Assembly (NCBI GenBank): GCA_021234155.1
Contig: JAJEKV010000202.1
Location: 62,001 to 126,000, forward strand
Direction: 5' to 3'
DNA length: 64,000 nucleotides
Origin: Isoetes taiwanensis
Taxonomy: Eukaryota > Streptophyta > Lycopodiopsida > Isoetales > Isoetaceae
Below are positions 45,021 through 56,320 of the stretch, piece after piece; position 1 is the stretch's first letter; each line of letters begins with the position of its first letter. Below the pieces are notes generated by a model, which searched no databases, was not told the DNA's origin, and was given only the letters and a program-made list of their open reading frames with translations. Both the position numbers and the translations under genes were made by a program.

Positions 45021-46840
45021 TGGAAAAGCATATGGTATAGGCTTTGAAAAAGTTGAATGTGGCCATGTTTAGACCTGGAAAATTCATTTCTTGAATGTGT
45101 GCCACAATTGAAAAAAAAAAAACAAAAAAAACTCATAGGGTCAAAGTAACAATGAGCTATTGACTTTACATAACAAGTTTAGTGGTTTTGATGGAAAAAG
45201 TATCATTACTTTGGACACCGCCGTCCTCCTTGAGTGTATTTGTTAACTTCCAAACATGTGAAGTCTTCAAAAGGAGGACCATTATGGACCTGGGAAACAA
45301 GCTTTCAACATGACATTTTCCACGGCATTGAATCATTTTTATTATGTATGGAGAAGTTGTGACACAATCCCGAGCTTCTAATGCTGAAGAATCTTCCAAT
45401 TGTTGAGGATGGCATAATTAGTGTTTTAATACGGGAGATAAGAGTGGATTTGCAATTCAATACACCTTATTCGTGATCATTTATTTAGATTCCTAGCAAT
45501 TCAAAACATTGAGTTAAGTGCTCTCCTCTTTTTATCGCAATAATCAAGAGGAGTATGAAAAGAATTCTCTGATTTCATTTTAGGATTCAAGAAAGGAAGG
45601 CAATAGCAATAAACCCATCATTATGGTCTCCATTTAGTAGGGATTTTAATGGAGACACACTCCGTGTATATTTGTTCTGCAATCAGTGCAAGCTAGGGCA
45701 GAAGTATAACAGTTATTGCCTTCACAGAACCAGACTAGTAGTTCCCAAATGGGTTGAAGTATTATTAGTTTGACAGATTATGCCCTTGTTGGAAATATTT
45801 CGAAGAGAATCACTAGTTCCAATAATTTTGAAGTGTCTAAAGGAGAAGCATTATAACTATAAACTGGGAAGCAAGCTTTGACTGACACTTCCCATGGCAT
45901 TGCGCCGCTTTTTATCTTGTAAATGAAAAGTTCTAATGAACAAAGGCGAAGCTCTTGAACTGGCAAGAATCTTCTTACCGGGCTGAAAGAGAGCATAATT
46001 AGTGTTCCAAAAGGGAATTAGGAGTAGAATCTGCAATGAAACGTCCCGAATTCATGTTCCAAATGGTCATTAAATGGCTATCAAGAATGGATTTAGCTCA
46101 ATTGAAGGTGCTTTTAAGTTATTAGCAATGGATTTTGTGTTTGTCTTATATTGTCTCATGATGTAATGTATATGTCATGCTCATTTCTTTGAGAATTTGA
46201 TATTTGCATGTTGAAGTATGACATAATATTCTCGCCCCCCATAAGTTGGGAATCCTATAACATTCCTGCTTTTTGGTGAGGTCGAAGTCATTCCACATAA
46301 CATTCCTTTTTTTTGAACCATTGAATTTTAATGACAAAACCAAAGAATCACGCCACATAATAAAAACCAAAGAATCGACCACATAAAATACGACCCTCTG
46401 ATGTTGTGCCAAAAGATTTATCTCATATTTCTCGCGCCGAGGGAAAGGGCGAAAGGTTTTGTTAGGGAGCGCTTTGAGATTTGGCTGCTCTCCATCTCCA
46501 AGTTCTTCAAGCTCGCTTTGGCCGCTCTCCATCTCCAAGTTTTTCAATTGCAACTATTACTTACGCTTCTACATGCACATTTGAGGGGAACGAAGCTTTC
46601 CATTTTGCGGCACTGTGAGGGTCCATAATGACATCACTACACAAGCTTTTGTGCAATATATGACTATGGACAATATTCGCATCGAAGACAAGCCGTTCAA
46701 TCTGGGCGATGAGAGCACCCGCTCGACGACAAGGCATGTGGAGTTCATATTTGGGAAGATTTCTCACCGGGTTCTCACTGAGATTAGAACTCCAACTAAA
46801 CGTTGTGTTGCATGTCAAGTCGCCTCGCCATGTTTTTGGT
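45021..46840. other. Unassigned DNA with a diverged 570-bp repeat
   Basis: About 45160-45440 and 45735-46030 share ordered words: 'gaaacaagctttcaacatga' against 'gaagcaagctttgactgaca', 'ggcattg' plus T-rich text, and 'cataattagtgttttaat' against 'cataattagtgttccaaa'. This indicates an old tandem duplication with a period of about 575 bp. 46475-46555 holds a short duplicated 'ctctccatctccaagtt'. Frames at 46146-46553 (minus) and 46615-46842 (plus) are not assigned to any family. Confidence 0.5.
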
Positions 46841-47230
46841 AGTTTTTTTTTTTTCGAATCACGACCTTACCGCACCATCTTCAACCGCTTACCTTGACAT
46901 CTACCCCTTTTCTCAGAAATGATGGGCATTGGTATTTTGAGGCTATGAAATGCCTAATATAAATCCTTTTTGCCTAAATGATTTCATACTTTCTTGTTAT
47001 CATGAAAATACTGTTAAAAAACAATGATGCATAAAAAACAATGATGCAGGTACAATGCTCTGTCCCTTGAATATCTCAAAAATTGTTTTTTTGTTTTGAC
47101 TGTTAAGCTTTGTTAATTGGTAGTTTTATGGTGTGGCAGCATCACATATGCACTTGTGTCTATGCCCTCTGCTGTTAAAAACATGTAGTTGCAAGATACA
47201 GATTTGGAGGTCATGGTTTTCTTATCATTA
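46841..47230 (+). mobile_element. Chimeric copia remnant, copy 2, left part
   Basis: Homologous to 35745-36385 (shared phrases: 'ttggtattttgaggctatga', 'cttgtgtctatgccctctgc', 'ttggaggtcatggtttt'), but with an internal deletion relative to copy 1. It is interrupted after A47230 by the Helitron pair and resumes at T53887. Confidence 0.85.
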
Positions 47231-48279
47231 CTAGTAACGGTGCCCAGCGTTGCTGAGCCTATCAATGTTTTGGCCGCAATGACTTTCTAAAGGTTTAAAC
47301 GAAATATAACTCTTTCATGTTAGATAGTGTTAATTATGGCAGGGAGACACAATCTAAATAACATTCAATATAAAATACCATTGTGAAGTGAAGAAGAGAT
47401 ACATGAATATGGATGTGTATGCAATAAATGTTGAAAGGGTGTAGTTGCAATAAACAACTTTGAGTTGGCATGTGCAAAAGCTTCTTAGCTAACTTTCTTA
47501 AGCTTCCTATATATCTCAAGGCATCAAGCTAATGTCAATAGGAGTGAAATCTCCATGTTTTGCATAAAGAAAATGTGTATACCTGTTTAATTGGAATTAA
47601 ATGAATATTGTGAGTGCAATTATACTTGGTGGGCATTGGCAACCCAACATCTCAGCTAGATATCATGGGAGTTTTGCATGTATACATGACAACATGCTCT
47701 TTGGTAGGATCAATTGACTCTATTGAGTATCATTGCTCTGGCAAGGCATCACAACATGGTTGTCATGAATCATAGTAACCTGCAAGACAACACTGAAATA
47801 TCACTATCTTTTGTTGCATATATGGCAGGTTGGTATTAGAATTAAAAGAAAATTATTTGGCTCATTTGGTTATAGTGGAGTACTATCTCACATGTTAGAA
47901 ACATGACCATGAAATGTAACTTCAAAGAAAGAAGAAGAAAAGAAGAAGAAGAAAGCTTAGTGTTAGAAGAAGGAAAGCTTAGTGTTTTTAGCATTTGTGA
48001 AGTTTTTTGTGCTCCGATAAGAAAAGAATATTCACAAATGAACCCAAGAATTAAAAAAAAAAAGGAATCTTTCTTACATGAAATTGGCAGAACCTTATTT
48101 TGTTGGAAAATAAACACACAAAGGTAAACTGCTAGAATATGTTAGGTTATTCCATGGCTTACAGAATCAGTGATCACAATCAATTCTTCAAGTATCACTG
48201 CAACAGAAACCCTTGCTATCAGTCACTTGTGATCTTAATCTCAAAGCTTCATGCACTGGTCTGGGCAGCGATGGCGTTT

Positions 48280-48350
48280 TTAGTTTTGGCTTCGCCCAGA
48301 AGGAAAGCTCCCTGCTTTTTGGAAGAGATCCGTCCGGGCCATAGCTTTAA
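48280..48350 (+). other. Possible captured exon, identity uncertain
   Basis: The plus frame reads 'AMAFLVLASPRRKAPCFLEE', then 'IRPGHSF', a hydrophobic leader followed by a C-F-x-E-E-I pattern. That pattern faintly recalls the start of p24/Emp24 GOLD-domain proteins (signal peptide then K-C-x-x-E-E-I). The match is short and could be chance. Confidence 0.2.
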
Positions 48351-48739
48351 ACTACCATATGTTCATATGCAAGACAATTATGTGAAGACAACAATGTATT
48401 GTGTTGTTCAAGCAGAGCTACTATTAAGCAGCTCATATTTAAATTCACTTGTCTAGACTTCTTCTTTCCACAAAATGTGGATATCAGCACCTAAGCAACT
48501 GCACTTTTCCTAGTGCTCCGATAATATCAAAAAACTTTAAAACCATGCCAAGGCTACAATTGCTGCTAAAATGAAACACAATGAATTCCATCTATACAGA
48601 CCTTCTCACATCTACCTTAGAAAATACAGAAGCAATCTGCCTGAAAATATTGAAGCCTGAAGATTCAATGTTCTGGAAAAGAAGCCAATAAATTACGGTG
48701 TGCTTCAAGATCTACTATCGTAAAGAAAGGGCTAGCATA

Positions 48740-48961
48740 TTTGTAGTGGGCTTCCTCGAAAACCATGTCATCCAATGTGCAGAGCTCTTTTGCTTGTTGT
48801 ACATTGCTATAAAGGAAACAAAAAAAGGATTCTATCAATGCTGCAAAATATTTGTAGTGGGCTTCCTCGGAAACCATGTCATCCAATGTGCAGAGCTACT
48901 TTTGCTTGTTGTACCTTGCTATAAAGGAAACAAAAAAGGGATTCTATCAATGCTGCAAAGT
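48740..48961 (+). repeat. 111-bp tandem duplication inside Helitron 2
   Basis: The unit beginning 'tttgtagtgggcttcctcg' and ending 'ctatcaatgctgcaaa' occurs at 48740 and again at 48851. The copies differ by a few bases. Its minus strand stays open through both copies, repeating 'DDMVSEEAHYKY' and 'DDMVFEEAHYKY', which may be a duplicated captured exon. Confidence 0.95.
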
Positions 48962-50338
48962 TGCTTACCTTACTTTCGAACTCAACATTTTCCTTCTTCC
49001 ACATCTGAACATAAGGAACATGACATTGAATGCTAATTCCCAGAAGATGCGTCGGCTGAAGAATAAATGCCATATCATAATCAAGACTGGCAACTTCTTA
49101 CTGGAGTTCAAACAGAATCAAATGGTGAAACAGACCCCATAATCATGCATGTACAACCCCATAATCATGGCTGTACAACAGAATAGTATCAAGATCAGAT
49201 TGTGAAGCAAAATTAACAAACATAATTAAAGTCTTCACATAGTTAAAAGAGGAGTACTGATGCAAAAGAAGACCAAAGAAGACCAAGAGTAATAACCAAT
49301 GCTGTGACAAATATAAAAACAAAGGCCGAGCAAGGGATGTTCTTATATGAAAACATTTTTAAAATTGTTAGGCATCATAAATGAACATCGATTCAACTTT
49401 TAGATACATAATAGGGATGCTGAAAGTATGCTTGCATTATTGACAATCAGGGCGAAAATTGAGGTGCTTGCAATTTTTTGCAACTTTCAACAGCATAAAG
49501 AAATCTCAAATCAAGAACCAATAAGCGGCAACACAACTTCAGATAAATGTAGACATCATTGGTCTAAGAGAATATGTACTGGTTGCCATCCCCATTGCAA
49601 GAGATAGAGCTCCAACAACTGCAATTCTTGAAAAACTTTGGATTAGAGTGTTGGCATCTGACACATCCAATAAAAAAAAACACCTGCAAAGGATAAACAT
49701 GCATTGTAAGAACTCCTTACCTCAGCATCATTGGCAAAACGTCTTCGTAGCATTTTATCACAAAATCAATCAAGAATCATTTTCAGAGAGCTTCGTAAGG
49801 ACTATGTACCTTGAATATTCTTGTAGTATCCTGCCCAGCTCCACCCCAATTGATGGGGGAGCATTAGCAGAAAGAAGACCTGCTTGATCAAAATAAGATA
49901 AAAAACGTTAGAAGAATATGAAGAGTGTGTGCAGAAAAGAATCAGTTGTGTGCAAGAAGAATAGACTGCACGCATGCAAAAAAAGACACCTTGAAAATGT
50001 AGCACTGGGTTGGCTTGTACAACCTCCTTCATTATGGTCTTATATAATAACTCCAAGGTCGGTTATTTAAATTCTAGCTTCATGATTCGACTTTGCATGA
50101 GGAATAACACACCAAGAGCTTGAATCTCTCACTGAGTCTCTAGTTTCTGGTATTGGCCTACCAATCATCCTTCATCAATCCTAAACTCATATGTTCGCCT
50201 TCATAACCTCTCTTTTCAAATACAGAAACCCCAGACCATTTATGCATCAGGAACCCCCAGAAGCGTTCGAGAAGAACTGTGACAACCGTGAGCATGGCCT
50301 TACTCTAACCCATGTCATTTGAAAGATTAGAGCCCTAA

Positions 50339-50590
50339 ATGCCAGAAAATTTACACCCTCATGCATTGAGTCTGCCGCCATGGACATCTGCTTCAAGCTC
50401 AAAGCTGGGATCCGAGCCACTCTACCATTCATCAGATAACTGCTTTGATGAAGAATTTGAACGCTTTTATTTCAAATATATGCTCTTGCAGGAGCAGTCA
50501 AACGAACATGCCATTGCTGCTGCCTGGAAGCGGATGGTGATGCCGAGCTTTGCCTCCATGCCTGTTGCAGACCTTCCCGCTTCGCCATAG
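50339..50590 (+). other. Coding-like segment near the 5' end of Helitron 2
   Basis: An 83-codon frame with protein-like composition ('DEEFERFYFKYMLLQEQSNE', 'AIAAAWKRMVMP') and a TTGCAG acceptor-like step inside it. No family recognised. It is a candidate captured gene fragment; the opposite strand is also partly open, so the coding strand is not certain. Confidence 0.3.
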
Positions 50591-51689
50591 CTGAGGAAGC
50601 CCTAAATCGCTAGAACGAAAATAAAAGTACTATCTCGACCGTCCAATTTTCTACTCAAATCTTGACCGTCAGATCTAGGGCGTGGTACATTACACAACAT
50701 TATAATACTAGTAATGGTGCCCAGCGTTGCTGGGCTTAAATTGAGAGTCTCTGAATCGCCTTCGTCTCGCCTCTCTCATTGGCGGAGTAAGCTTGTACTC
50801 AGGACCTTCTGCATTGCTATGTTGTGTGTAATAATTTTTATACGTACCTTAAGGTCATTGCTATGTATAATAATTTTAATTTCTCTAAACCCAACGTGAC
50901 TTAGACATCTTTGCGAGGCAATTCAACATCTAGACAGTAAGCTTGGCAAACTCTTATGCAAATACCATGTGCAAAAGAATTGTATTATAAAAGAAGCTTT
51001 GTGATCATGCATTATGTTGTGGAGCTCTATTTGCATCCAAGATTTTGCATTAATTCAGACATGTTTTTTCAAGCGTCATCAACTTTTCAAGTAAAAGTGG
51101 ATATCTTTCAATTGGAAGTGGATGCCTTTCAAGAGTGGTCTTTGTTCTAAGGCTGATCTTTAAGTATATGCAATTCAAATATTGCAAAAAATCATTAGCA
51201 AGTCCTAATCATTGCCAAATCGTTCATAAATTGAAATATGTTCATAGATTGAAATGTATTGGCTGCAATATGTGGAGAAACTTCATATCAACGGCATGTG
51301 CCACAATCTAGAAATGTAACAAAGTCTGAATTAATAATCGAGAACAAATGCTAGATATCTATGCCAAATCTAAAGCATCTAACATTGCCCTCTCAAATAT
51401 TAATCATGCTAATCTTCTTCGAAAACCATGGGAATTTAAATAATAAACCAAAATGACTCTGTTGTTGCATTTACCTAGAGTTAGACACATAACATGTCAT
51501 ATTTGGCGACAAATCATAGTGAGTGAATGAGGATGTAGTCTGTCCAAGAAAGAGAAAGGAGGGAACTTTTATAATTGCTATAGTTCATGATTTTGTTGGA
51601 CATGAGGCGAGCTCAAGAAGATGCTGGAATGTGGTGACTAAAAAGTATAAATGGTTTCCCTTTATTACTATAGAAGGTCAAATAATATT

Positions 51690-51846
51690 CTAGAGATGTG
51701 ATCGTGATGCCAGTGATGCCAGGACTGCCTGCATGTTTAAAATACAGAACTGGAGTTGATGAGCTGCATGTATTAGTTGCTTCTCTTTTAGCAGCTTCTA
51801 TAGCCTTTTGTTGAGCAACACGGAGTTGAAACTGTGCCTTTCCCAA
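51690..51846 (-). other. Possible captured exon inside Helitron 3
   Basis: After a CAG on the minus strand the frame reads 'LGKAQFQLRVAQQKAIEAAK', then 'REATNTCSSSTPVLYF', an Ala/Gln/Lys-rich helical stretch with coding character. Helitrons commonly pick up such exons. The donor gene is not recognised. Confidence 0.35.
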
Positions 51847-53612
51847 CTGCCATGGACTATGAAAAGTCTATTTTTTTCATAAAGCATATTCAATTAGCTT
51901 TCTCAACATATTCTGTACTCTCTCTATGAGCAAAAAGTGGTCAGATGTGGCTGTTATTGTAGACACATGACAAATATGCTGTTGTTGTAGACATGTGACA
52001 AATAAAAACACTTTATTACCAAATGAACCTCCAAATGAAGAAGTCTATGCTGGATGTGATGTACATCCTATAAAGAAAGTAGTAGCTAATATCAGTTTTG
52101 GAGCTTGAACCTCATAAAATGCATCCATGTTTCAAACATGCAATATAATCGTACCTTGATCATATAAATAAATAGATATTTACCTTCACATTTTAGATAA
52201 TCCCCTGGATGGAACTCCATGACCTCAAAACCCCTGGCTGGAAGTCCATGACCTAAAACACGTGACAGAAAATTGACAAATAAGAATCCAATATGACAGG
52301 AAATAGCATATCAGTTTTATGGGACAATGGCAGCGAAGACAAATATCCGAAGTCTAACATGAACACAGCTTCAATTGTATGCTGCTAAAAATTATGTGGT
52401 ATGGTGTTGTGAAGCTAAATAACCTAAGAAAACTCATGTGGTGTTCATGCATTTTTCATTCATGAAGCAATTTATATGCTTGCTCAATGTCCTGCTTGAT
52501 AAAACCATCAATTAACACAGTTCTATATAATAAAAGAATATGCAAAGCTTCTATGAACTCCAGAAATTTATCTTCTGCATATGATTACAACCATTTTCAC
52601 TGGCTTCTATGAACTCTAGAATTTTGTCTTCTGCATATGATTATAACCATTTTCACTGGCCTGACTTGGGAACCTTATCAAATGCTTGTGTGTCTAATGC
52701 ATTGCAAGTTAGGGCTTAAAAATATTGCAATACAATGCTGTTGCATGATTCAATAAATGCCGATGGCCATGAAATCCCATCTGAAACTTAACAGGAGGAA
52801 AAGGATTCCAGACTCAAGCTATGAAGGAGAAAGGAGAGCCATTCTTACATGCCGCCCATCATCTCAATCCCTTGCCATTCATCTCTTTAGTCATCCTGGT
52901 CATGCCCTGCCGTTCTTCTGCAACAGAGCTGTTCATGGAAAATCTGAAAGCTGCTTACGACCGAGACCGAATCAAAGGCAAAGGGTAGCAAAATTGAACC
53001 ATACCTCTATAGTCGGTAGTCTGCTCCGAGGGCATCATCATCTTCTTGCTTTCGCTGCAAGGGCGTAAGAAGTCTGTCGAACCTTCAAAAATCTTTAAAA
53101 AGGACACTCATCAAATCATGACCATAGACCCAGTTTGGGATGTTATCTACATTCAGGATATAAATAAAGCAAAAACCTTGATTTACCTCCAAAGAACTTT
53201 GAACTTCATCCCTAAGCAAGGAATATTAATAAACATTCTGAAAATCCAAAGTGGAAGTCAAAGAAACGATCCATGGCATGGCATACACAAGGGGATTCAA
53301 AATACAATGTGCCTGAAAGACTTGTAGGGGGTTTTTTCGACCCATTTCCATACGTTATGGCAAAGGTAGGGGGTTTTTTGCCACTACTTGGGGTAAACTT
53401 TGTCATGGAAGGGGTGGGATCACCCTATGCACGCACATGGCATACCCCTCACACTATAAGTGAAGAAAGTCAAGATCAAAAAGAAAGGAACCAAAGAAAG
53501 ATGTCCCGATGCTCTACCCGCGATTTGATTTTGAAGCCCAGTGCTTTGCAAAGGGCCAATGTTCCGATTTTGAGAAACGAATCTGCTGGGATCACTTTTG
53601 ACTACTAACGAA

Positions 53613-53700
53613 GGAGTTTGAATTTCGAGTTGGCATCGAAAAATATTTCTGTGGTTGCCCTAGGAGTTTGAATTTCGAGTTGGCATCGAAAAACATTCCC
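53613..53700 (+). repeat. 50-bp tandem duplication
   Basis: 'ggagtttgaatttcgagttg', then 'gcatcgaaaaa', begins at 53613 and again at 53663 near the 5' end of Helitron 3. Confidence 0.95.
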
Positions 53701-53886
53701 TGTGCTACCCTTTTTGTTCATGCTTTTGGCTATGGCGGGATCGCCGAAATTGCTTTCGAACCCTAATACGTCGAAAACCCTCCCCTTTGTTTTTTTGGCA
53801 TAATCTGGATCATTGAGTTGACTTAATCTGAGCCGTTTAATCTAGGGCGTGGTTCAAGACACACGCCAAAACATTATTATATAGGA

Positions 53887-55072
53887 TATCCAACGTAGTC
53901 TTGTAATGCATAACTACACTTTAGAATGCAATCAACGCAGCAAAGTTGTTTACTATCTTTAACAGCCGCAGTAACTATCCTTATTTCTGTGTACACAAGT
54001 CTGATTTCAGACTTTAAGGATTTGTTAAGTTACAAAATGATGGCAATCTCTATAAGTATCAGACTGGTGAGAAATGGTGCATAATTGCACTGTATGTAGA
54101 TGACAATATAATGATCTTAAAAGGAATTAAAGTTTTGGAGCATTGCATGAATGTTTTAAACATTAAATATAGGATGTCATATTTAGGTGAGCTGAGGAAA
54201 TTCTTAGGAGTTGAAGTTCACAGGGATAGAGCCAATAAGATATTGACACTTACTCAGAAGAGCTAGATAGAAGGGATGCTTGACAAATTCAAAATGAGAG
54301 ACTGCAACATTGCTAAAACTCCTATAATACCAGGGTGTAAGATTTACTCGCTAAGATGAGCCCAAGAACCGAAAGAGAACGAGAAGAGATGAAAAAGGTA
54401 CCTTTACGCGTGTCTCGATAGGATGTCTTTCTTATGTGGCAAATTGCACTAGTCCGGATATAGCTTATCTTTGTAAAACATGTTAAGCGTGTATAATAAT
54501 GACCCGTGAAGGGATCACTTGATAGCGACAAAAGAGGACATTAAGATATCTTAAGGGGACAATGAATGATGGAATTAGTTACAATACGAGAGAACTTACA
54601 ATTTGCGTGGGCATTTTGTGATGCAGTTTGGGGAGGGGACCTTGATACAAGGAAGTCTACCTCGGGGTATTTAATCTTCTTAGGAGGAGCACCAATTGCA
54701 TGGAATGCAAAAAATGAATGCTATTGCTATGTCTAGTGCCGAGGCGTAATATGCTTCACCGCATTAGCTACCAAAGAGTTGATATGGGAAAGAAGGCTCA
54801 TGTTTGAATTAGGTTATGATCAATTTAAGGCTACTGAAATTACATTGTGATAGTACCAGGTGCATAGCTATGACTAAAGACCCGGTTCTTCCGCGAAGGA
54901 CTAAGCATATTGAGTTAGAACCGCACTTTATCGAGATGTTGTGAAGAAAAAAATGCGATCAAGATGGTATATGTGAACACCTCAAGTCGGTTAGCGGACA
55001 TTAGACTAAAGCTCTATCGTAAGGAAAATTTACGTGAGTCAAGAATAAAAATTCAATTACGTCATAACATGA
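53887..55072 (+). mobile_element. Chimeric copia remnant, copy 2, right part
   Basis: Continues the remnant after the Helitron pair and matches 36386-37576 closely (YVDD at 54093-54104, S-Y-L-G-E-L, the RNase H words, and the T-K-H-I-E stretch near 54900). At about 55070 ('aacatgatggagtcc') it passes straight into the 19-bp minisatellite at the place where copy 1 has its polypurine tract and LTR. It is inactive, with many frameshifts, some at different places from copy 1. Confidence 0.9.
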
Positions 55073-56320
55073 TGGAGTCCACGTGGCATGTTTGAGCCAC
55101 ATTGGCATGTTGGAGCCCACGTGGCATGTTTGAGCCACCTTGACATGTTTGAGCCACCTTGTCATGTTGGAGCCTAGGTGGCATGTTTGAGCCCCGTTGG
55201 CATGTTGGGCGACCTTGGCTCCAACATGCCAAGGTTTGCTCAAACATGCCACCTAGGCTCCAACATGCCACTAAGCTCAAACATGCCACGTGGCTCCAAC
55301 ATGCCACCTAGGCTCCAACATGCCATTGCGGACGATTAACTATCAGTGCGAGCGTGTGATTTGGAATCCCAACCGAAAAGCCCACGATGATTTCGACGAA
55401 ACCAAATCACACGCTCCGGACCGATAGTTAATAGTCACGCCCACGAGGCTCAACATGCCACCTTGGCTCCAACATGCCAAGATTGGCTCAAACATGCCAC
55501 CTAGTCTCCAACATGCCACCTAGGCTCAAACATACCAAGGTGGCTCAAACATGCCACGTGGGCTCCAACATGCCACCTAGGCTCAAACATGCCAAAGTGG
55601 CTCAAACATGCTATGTGGGCTCCAACATGCCACCTAGGCTCAAACATCCCAAGGTGGCTCAAACATGCCACATGTGCTCCAACATGCCACCTAGGCTCCA
55701 ACATGCCAAGGTGGCATGTTGGAGCCCATGTGGCATTGCTGAGCCACCTTGGCATGTTGGAGCCTAGGTGTATGTTTGTGCCACCTGGCATGTTGGAGCC
55801 TAGGTGGCATGTTTGGGCACGCTAGCATGTTGGAGCCCACGCGGCATGTTTGAGCCACCCCCTGGCACGCTGGAGCCTGGGTGACATGAGTCACCTAGGC
55901 ATGTTGGAGCCTAGGTGGCATTTTGAGCCACCTTGGCATGTTGGAGCCTAGATGGCGTGTTTTAGCCTAGGTGGCATGTTTGAGCCTAGGTGGCTTGTTG
56001 GAGCCTAGGTGACATGTTTGAGCCTAGGTGGCATGTTTGAGCCGCCACGTTGGAGCCTAGGTTGCACGTTGGAGCCTAGGTGGCATGTTTGAGCCACCTT
56101 GGCATGCTGGAGGCTAGGTGGCGTGTTTGAGCCATATTGGCATGTTGGAGCCCACGTGGCATGGTTGAGCCACCTTGGCATGTTGCAGCCTAGGTGGCAT
56201 ATTTGAGCCTAGATGGCATGTTTGAGCCTAGATGGCATGTTTGAGCCTAGGTGGCATTTTTTAGCCACTTTGGCATGTTGTGGAGCCTAGGTGCCATGTC
56301 ACCCAAATTTTGCCAATGTC
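55073..56320. repeat. 19-bp minisatellite array with strand switches
   Basis: Same 19-bp family as 5235-6715. Orientation by segment: forward 55073-55205, reverse 55206-55330, hairpin core 55335-55432, reverse 55445-55705, forward 55706-56320. At 55706 the switch is a near-perfect palindrome (GGCTCCAACATGCC, AAGGT, GGCATGTTGGAGCC). Roughly 60 units in all. Long reading frames on both strands are products of the repeat. Confidence 0.93.
55335..55432. repeat. Hairpin core embedded in the minisatellite
   Basis: Left arm 55335-55364 (attaactatc through gtgtgatttgg) and right arm 55402-55432 (ccaaatcacacgc through gatagttaat) are inverted repeats of about 30 bp with roughly four mismatches and one length difference, separated by 37 bp. 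It sits where the minisatellite is in reverse orientation on both sides and has no coding capacity. It plays the same structural part as the 2.3-kb palindrome at 2871-5213, but its sequence is unrelated. Confidence 0.85.

Larger units (their letters stand above)
47231..50707 (-). mobile_element. Helitron 2 (3' end at 47231)
   Basis: On the minus strand the 3' end has hairpin GCTCAGC-AAC-GCTGGGC (47258-47242), then CTAG at 47234-47231 and host T. Its other end at about 50640-50707 ('agatctagggcgtggtacat', then 'cacaacattataat') matches the 5'-terminal region of Helitron 3 but lacks the last bases (TATAGGA in plus orientation) where the CTAG of Helitron 3 follows. It encodes no Rep/helicase. 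Inside are a 111-bp tandem duplication and possible captured exons (48240-48350, 50341-50590). Confidence 0.88.
50708..53886 (-). mobile_element. Helitron 3 (3179 bp, tandem with Helitron 2)
   Basis: On the minus strand the 5' end is TCCTATATAATAATG (from 53886), preceded by host A. The 3' end has hairpin GCCCAGC-AAC-GCTGGGC (50735-50719), seven bases, then CTAG (50711-50708). Right of 53886 the sequence TATCCAACGTAGTC continues the copia remnant. The paralogous empty site at 36378-36395 reads 'ttatcattatatcc' with A36385/T36386 adjacent, so the Helitron pair inserted between A and T with no duplication. Non-autonomous. Confidence 0.93.
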
